The position numbers and the translations under genes are program-made. From an uncultured Porphyromonadaceae bacterium (GTDB taxonomy: Bacteria; Bacteroidota; Bacteroidia; Bacteroidales; Muribaculaceae): 18,351 bases of DNA. Under the pieces are notes generated by a model, which worked only from the letters and a program-made list of their open reading frames with translations, searched no databases and was not told the DNA's origin. Numbering within the stretch: position 1 is the first letter of the stretch; each line of letters begins with the position of its first letter. This document shows positions 15,056-18,351 of the stretch, in pieces. The stretch lies in NCBI GenBank assembly GCA_947166165.1, contig CAMVDK010000026.1, forward strand, positions 1 to 18,351. Direction: 5' to 3'.

Positions 15056-15598
15056 TTAACTGTTAAGTTTTAAACGCAATTGATTCAATTCGTTCCTCAC
15101 CGAGGCGTCGAGCAGCACGTCGCCAATCTTGACAGTGAAGCCGCCTATGAGTTCGGGGTCGGTCTGCCGCTCCACCTCGAGGGTGGTGTCTTCGCCAAAG
15201 CGCTGCTTGACGATGTGAACGATATCGTTGATTTTGTCGTCGGGCAGCTCCACTGCCGAGGTGATCACCACCTTGGCGATGTTGTGCCGCTCACGGTAGA
15301 GGTCAACAAAGGCCATGGCGATTTTGCGCAGGAACTCGGCCCTGTTGTTGCGGATGACGAGCAGGATGAACTTGTCGAGCGAACTGCCGGGCTGAGCTCC
15401 GATGAGCTGCATCATCACCCGTCCCTTGTCCTCGGGGGGAATCCTCGGGTTGAGCAAGGCGCGCTTCACCTCGTCGAGGCCGCGCAAGCCCATGCTCATA
15501 GGCTTGAGCAGCTCATAAATCTGGTCGGTGTCGCCGTTCTCGAGCGACAGCTTGTACAGGGCCTTGGCATAACGCTTGGGAATGAGTCCGTCGTTCAT
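15056..15598 (-). CDS. atpH: ATP synthase delta subunit (OSCP-like)
   Basis: A 180-residue protein that joins the peripheral stalk to the top of F1. It has the N-terminal six-helix region (IPKRYAKALYKLSLENGD, residues about 5-22) and the C-terminal signature ELIGGFTVKIGDVLLDASVRNEL (about 149-171) typical of the family. Length is standard. It begins 6 bp after the atpF stop and ends 10 bp before atpA, in the order expected for a bacterial atp operon. Confidence 0.96.
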   Translation of the reverse strand: MNDGLIPKRYAKALYKLSLENGDTDQIYELLKPMSMGLRGLDEVKRALLNPRIPPEDKGRVMMQLIGAQPGSSLDKFILLVIRNNRAEFLRKIAMAFVDLYRERHNIAKVVITSAVELPDDKINDIVHIVKQRFGEDTTLEVERQTDPELIGGFTVKIGDVLLDASVRNELNQLRLKLNS

Positions 15599-15604
15599 AG
15601 CGCA

Positions 15605-16102
15605 TCAATTGTTGGTCTTTACCTCTTTCATGTATTGCTCCACCAGCTCGCGCTGTGCCTGGTCGGTGCTCACGTTTTTGCGCAGCACCTTTTCGGCGAT
15701 TTGGAGGGCGATTTCGCCCATCTCGTGGCGCAGCTGTTTCTCACTCTCCTTGCGGGCCTGCTCAATCGAGACGATGGCGGCATCTGAAACCTTCTTGGCC
15801 TCGACGGCTGCCTCGCCCTTGGCGTTCTCAACTATCTGATTACGCATCTTGGCGGCTTCGCGCAGTATTTCGGCCTGCTGCTGGCGTGCCTCGGCGAGCA
15901 GCTTGTCGGCCTCGGCGCGAGCACCGTCGAGCTGTCGCTTCGACTCTTCGGCGAAGGCAACACCCTTGTCGATCAGGTCGGCGCGGTTCTCCAGTCCTTT
16001 GATGATTGGAGGCCAGGCCCACTTGGCCAGCACAAAGTAGAGGATGCCGAAGGCGATGAACATCCAGAACACCAAGCCAAATTCAGGCGTGAAAAGTTCC
16101 AT
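15605..16102 (-). CDS. atpF: ATP synthase Fo b subunit
   Basis: A 165-residue peripheral-stalk subunit. One N-terminal membrane helix (about residues 8-28, FGLVFWMFIAFGILYFVLAKW region) is followed by a long charged, Ala-rich coiled coil (about 35-155) with the features expected for dimerisation and contact with delta. The two halves match the standard b-subunit plan. It lies 48 bp after atpE and just upstream of atpH. Confidence 0.96.
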   Translation of the reverse strand: MELFTPEFGLVFWMFIAFGILYFVLAKWAWPPIIKGLENRADLIDKGVAFAEESKRQLDGARAEADKLLAEARQQQAEILREAAKMRNQIVENAKGEAAVEAKKVSDAAIVSIEQARKESEKQLRHEMGEIALQIAEKVLRKNVSTDQAQRELVEQYMKEVKTNN

Positions 16103-16150
16103 ACCTAACGATTAAAAATGGTTAGCGCGTGACTTTTATTCTTGCATTCA

Positions 16151-16393
16151 TCAAGCGATGAAGATGGCCAGGAAGCAGACAATCAGCGCCACGAATGCCA
16201 CACCCTCGATCAGAGCGGCAATCACAATCATGTTGCTGCGGATGTCGCCGGTCGATTCGGGCTGACGGGCGATGGCCTCCATGGCCGAGCCGCCAATCTT
16301 ACCAATACCGATACCTGCTGCGATAGCTGCGATACCTGCACCCAGTGCTGCGCCACAGTTGGCAATAGCGTCTGCTAAAATCATTCCTAACAT
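16151..16393 (-). CDS. atpE: ATP synthase Fo c subunit
   Basis: An 80-residue hairpin of two membrane helices forming the rotor ring. The polar loop has the ARQPE motif (42-46). The ion-binding carboxylate is E63 in ALIEGVAF. The polar ligands that mark Na+-binding rings (a Gln in helix 1, Ser/Thr next to the Glu) are missing: the aligned residues are Ile30 and Gly64. Proton use is therefore inferred. Two start codons are possible, at 16391-16393 and 16382-16384 (three codons shorter). It follows a 64-nt A-rich leader after atpB, which may raise its translation because many c copies are needed per complex. Confidence 0.95.
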   Translation of the reverse strand: MLGMILADAIANCGAALGAGIAAIAAGIGIGKIGGSAMEAIARQPESTGDIRSNMIVIAALIEGVAFVALIVCFLAIFIA

Positions 16394-16457
16394 AGTCGTA
16401 AAGTTTTAATAGTTATTGTTCTGTTTATTTGTTTCGTTGAATATTGTTCGCTTTATC
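16394..16457 (-). promoter_or_regulatory. A-rich leader upstream of atpE
   Basis: The 64-nt gap between atpB and atpE is the longest but one in the atp part of the array. On the coding strand about half of it is A, with very few G (for example ACGAAACAAATAAACAG), in a GC-rich operon. Bacteroidetes rely on unstructured A-rich leaders rather than Shine-Dalgarno pairing. The segment therefore fits a translation enhancer giving the c-subunit excess, similar in logic to the E. coli atpE enhancer. This is an inference from composition and place. Confidence 0.4.
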
Positions 16458-17522
16458 TCACTCGTGGTGATGGGGCTGCACGTGGGCCATCGTGATGAAG
16501 ATGGTGGACAGGATGGTGAACACGTAGGCCTGGATGAAGCTCACCAGTGTGTCGAGCGCGAGCATGAACAGTGTGAATGCCAGCGAGAACACCGCTGTGG
16601 CTCCTCCCACTATCGCGCCGAACATCGACGTGAAGATGAAGATGAGCAGCATGAGCACCAGCACCACCATGTGGCCGCCCATCATATTGGCGAACAGACG
16701 GATCATGAGGGCCACGGGCTTGGTGAACATGCCCAGGATCTCGATGAAGGGCATCATGGGCACCGGGCACTTGAGGCCAAGTGGCACATCGGGCCAGAGG
16801 ATTTCCTTCCAGTATTCGCGCGTGCCCGTCAGGTTGATCACCAAGAAGGTGATCACCGCCAGCACCATCGTCACGGCCAGGTTGCCCGTCAGGTTGGCGC
16901 CGCCGGGGAATATCACCATCAAGCCCAGCAGGTTCATGGTGAGGATGAAGAAGAACACCGTGAGCAGGTAGGGGGCGTACTTGGGCGCCTCCTTGCCCAT
17001 GATGGGGCGGATGGTGTCGGTGTACACATAGTCGACAATCACCTCGAGCAGCGCAGTGCCGCGCCGGGGGGCCTTCATGCCGTTGCGCTTGTACCAGTTG
17101 CGCACCTTCATCACGAGCAGGATCACCACAAGGGCGGCCACAAGGATGGCGGCCACGTTTTTGGTCACCGACAGGTCGAGCGGGCGGCTCTCCGAGCCGT
17201 CGGCAAGCACCTGCACCACCTTGCCGTGGTGGTCCTCGCTTTCCGAGATCTTGTAGCCCTCGTAGGTCTCACCGCCGGTGATGCGCGAGCTCATGAAGCA
17301 GTGCCAGCCGTTGTCGCCCTTCACAATCACGGGCAGCGGGATGCGCACGTCGTGCGAGAACGGGATTTCCCACCCATAGGCGTCGCCCAGGTGCTCGTAG
17401 ATGATTTCCTTGGGGTTCACCTCGGCGTTGGGGTCGTGGCCGTGCTGCGCGGCGCGCCAGTAGCCAAAGGCCATCAGCCCCACAATCACCAGTGCGATAA
17501 TCGCTGTTATTGCTTTCTTCAT
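16458..17522 (-). CDS. atpB: ATP synthase Fo a subunit
   Basis: A 354-residue stator subunit holding the ion half-channels. The essential arginine is R275 in MIRLFANMMGGHM. The flanking helices (PFIEILGMFTKPVALMI and AVFSLAFTLFMLALDTLVSFIQAYVF, the latter containing the conserved Gln) are intact. An N-terminal hydrophobic segment (MKKAITAIIALVIVGL) is followed by about 95 polar residues before the next membrane helix, a large extracytoplasmic domain compared with E. coli but in line with what I recall from Bacteroidetes. The start at 17520-17522 is preferred because the alternative ATG at 17540 overlaps atpC and precedes the signal-like segment. It ends HVQPHHHE. Confidence 0.95.
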   Translation of the reverse strand: MKKAITAIIALVIVGLMAFGYWRAAQHGHDPNAEVNPKEIIYEHLGDAYGWEIPFSHDVRIPLPVIVKGDNGWHCFMSSRITGGETYEGYKISESEDHHGKVVQVLADGSESRPLDLSVTKNVAAILVAALVVILLVMKVRNWYKRNGMKAPRRGTALLEVIVDYVYTDTIRPIMGKEAPKYAPYLLTVFFFILTMNLLGLMVIFPGGANLTGNLAVTMVLAVITFLVINLTGTREYWKEILWPDVPLGLKCPVPMMPFIEILGMFTKPVALMIRLFANMMGGHMVVLVLMLLIFIFTSMFGAIVGGATAVFSLAFTLFMLALDTLVSFIQAYVFTILSTIFITMAHVQPHHHE

Positions 17523-17527
17523 AGCGT

Positions 17528-17764
17528 TCAGTAGATGCACACACTCACCACATTGTCCTTGATGTCGGCCACACCGCCGTCGATGTGCCGCTGCTGCTGC
17601 TCGCCGGTCTCGGTCACGTAGGCCACCGGACCCGATGTCAGGGCTGCAATCAGCGCGGCATGGTGGTTGAGCACCTGGAACTTGCCCATCACGCCGGGAA
17701 GCGTGACCTGGGTCACAGTGCCTTCAAACTCGATCTGCTCGGCCGAAATGATCTTGAGTGTCAT
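17528..17764 (-). CDS. atpC: ATP synthase F1 epsilon subunit, short form
   Basis: A 78-residue protein that comprises only the N-terminal beta-sandwich of epsilon (MTLKIISAEQIEFEG, the LPGVMGKFQVLNHHAALI motif at about residues 22-39, and DGGVADIKDNVVSVCIY at the end). The C-terminal two-helix domain that inhibits F1 in E. coli (total about 139 residues) is absent, and the stop codon is clean with atpB beginning 5 bp later. Short epsilon subunits are usual in Bacteroidetes. It lies 71 bp after atpD, separated by an AT-rich hairpin. Confidence 0.94.
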   Translation of the reverse strand: MTLKIISAEQIEFEGTVTQVTLPGVMGKFQVLNHHAALIAALTSGPVAYVTETGEQQQRHIDGGVADIKDNVVSVCIY

Positions 17765-17795
17765 GATTGATAATAGGGGTTATAGGATTATCACA

Positions 17796-17821
17796 CACAT
17801 ATATATTTATTTATATATGTG
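17796..17821. repeat. AT-rich hairpin between atpD and atpC
   Basis: A perfect 10-bp inverted repeat (CACATATATA at 17796-17805, TATATATGTG at 17812-17821) with a 6-nt loop lies 14 bp after the atpD stop. It contrasts sharply with the GC-rich coding DNA around it. In the mRNA it would form a stem directly behind the beta-subunit gene. There it could protect the atpD 3' end, attenuate transcription, or mark a processing site. No T-run follows on the minus strand. Confidence 0.6.
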
Positions 17822-17835
17822 CCGTTGTTCTCTGT

Positions 17836-18351
17836 TTAGCCGGCCGCTGCCTCGGCGAGGAGCTTCTCGCCCTTGGCGATGGCCTCGTCGATGGTGCCCA
17901 CGCTCAGGAAGGCCTGCTCGGGCAGGTGGTCCACCTCGCCGTCGAGGATCATCTTGAAACCGCGTATGGTCTCGGCCAGCGGCACCATCACGCCCGGCAG
18001 TCCGGTGAACTGCTCGGCCACGAAGAAGGGCTGCGAGAGGAAGCGCTGCGCGCGGCGTGCGCGCGACACGACGAGCTTGTCCTCGTCGCTGAGCTCGTCG
18101 ACACCGAGGATGGCGATGATGTCCTGCAGCTCGTTGTACTTCTGCAGCAGGTGGATCACACGCTGGGCCACGTCGTAGTGCTCCTGGCCGATGATGTGCG
18201 GGTCCATGATGCGCGACGTCGACGCCAGCGGGTCGACAGCCGGGTAGATGCCCAGCTCGGCGATTTTGCGGCTGAGCACGCAGGTGGCGTCGAGGAAGTT
18301 GAAGGTGGTGGCCGGAGCCGGGTCGGTCAAGTCGTCGGCAGGCACATAGAC
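17836..18351 (-). CDS. atpD: ATP synthase F1 beta subunit, C-terminal part
   Basis: The frame runs off the right edge (VYVPADDLTDPAPATTFNFLD at the edge), leaving about 171 residues of the catalytic subunit and a stop at 17836-17838. Visible landmarks are AVDPLASTSRIMDP, the DELSDEDKL regulatory motif (the DELSEED loop that contacts gamma), RRAQRFLSQPFFVAEQFTG, and the C-terminal GTIDEAIAKGEKLL. The Walker motifs and the N-terminal two thirds lie outside the window. It is the most upstream atp gene seen, so the operon promoter is not in view. Confidence 0.96.
   Translation of the reverse strand, partial: VYVPADDLTDPAPATTFNFLDATCVLSRKIAELGIYPAVDPLASTSRIMDPHIIGQEHYDVAQRVIHLLQKYNELQDIIAILGVDELSDEDKLVVSRARRAQRFLSQPFFVAEQFTGLPGVMVPLAETIRGFKMILDGEVDHLPEQAFLSVGTIDEAIAKGEKLLAEAAAG

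Noticed and set aside
13573..17534. Long plus-strand frames opposite atpA, atpH and atpB
   Set aside because: Same artefact; the minus-strand ATP synthase genes are unambiguous.

Overview
The window is chromosomal DNA from a member of the Bacteroidota, most likely a Bacteroidales (Prevotella- or Muribaculaceae-like) bacterium. The evidence is an STN/carboxypeptidase-like/beta-barrel outer-membrane receptor, promoters with the Bacteroidetes TAnnTTTG -7 box, a Bacteroidetes-style ATP synthase operon (very short epsilon subunit, a-subunit with a large N-terminal extracytoplasmic domain) and 11-subunit-type complex I genes. Base composition is high-GC (roughly 60% or more by eye) over the energy genes and clearly lower over most of the receptor genes. 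No plasmid, phage or insertion sequence is visible.

Layout, left to right: (1) 1-3869, plus strand, two tandem outer-membrane beta-barrel receptor genes, the first cut by the window edge. (2) 3978-5534, holA (DNA polymerase III delta, minus) divergent from a small stand-alone HsdR-N-type nuclease-fold protein (plus), with facing promoters squeezed into 57 bp. (3) 5535-6214, non-coding: a helically phased inverted array of GACAA/TTGTC units, a tRNA-Ser(UGA) with its own promoter and terminator, and a 15-bp perfect hairpin that probably terminates the large minus-strand operon. (4) 6215-18351, one uninterrupted minus-strand array which, read in its own direction, is atpD(partial)-atpC-atpB-atpE-atpF-atpH-atpA-atpG-nuoI-nuoJ-nuoK-nuoL-nuoM-nuoN.

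The last block couples a respiratory ion pump to the ATP synthase. NuoJKLMN are the membrane ion-translocating arm of complex I and NuoI is its two-cluster iron-sulfur connector. The Atp proteins form the F1Fo synthase, whose c-subunit lacks the polar ligands of sodium-binding types. No canonical novel defence or mobile system was found. The points worth a second look are: nuoI following atpG directly with nuoA-nuoH absent; atpG carrying an internal deletion plus frameshift only about 0.2 kb from that junction; NuoM lacking the usual TM7 lysine; the 10-bp-phased GACAA/TTGTC inverted array; and non-coding structure inside the atp operon (an AT-rich hairpin between atpD and atpC, an A-rich leader before atpE).
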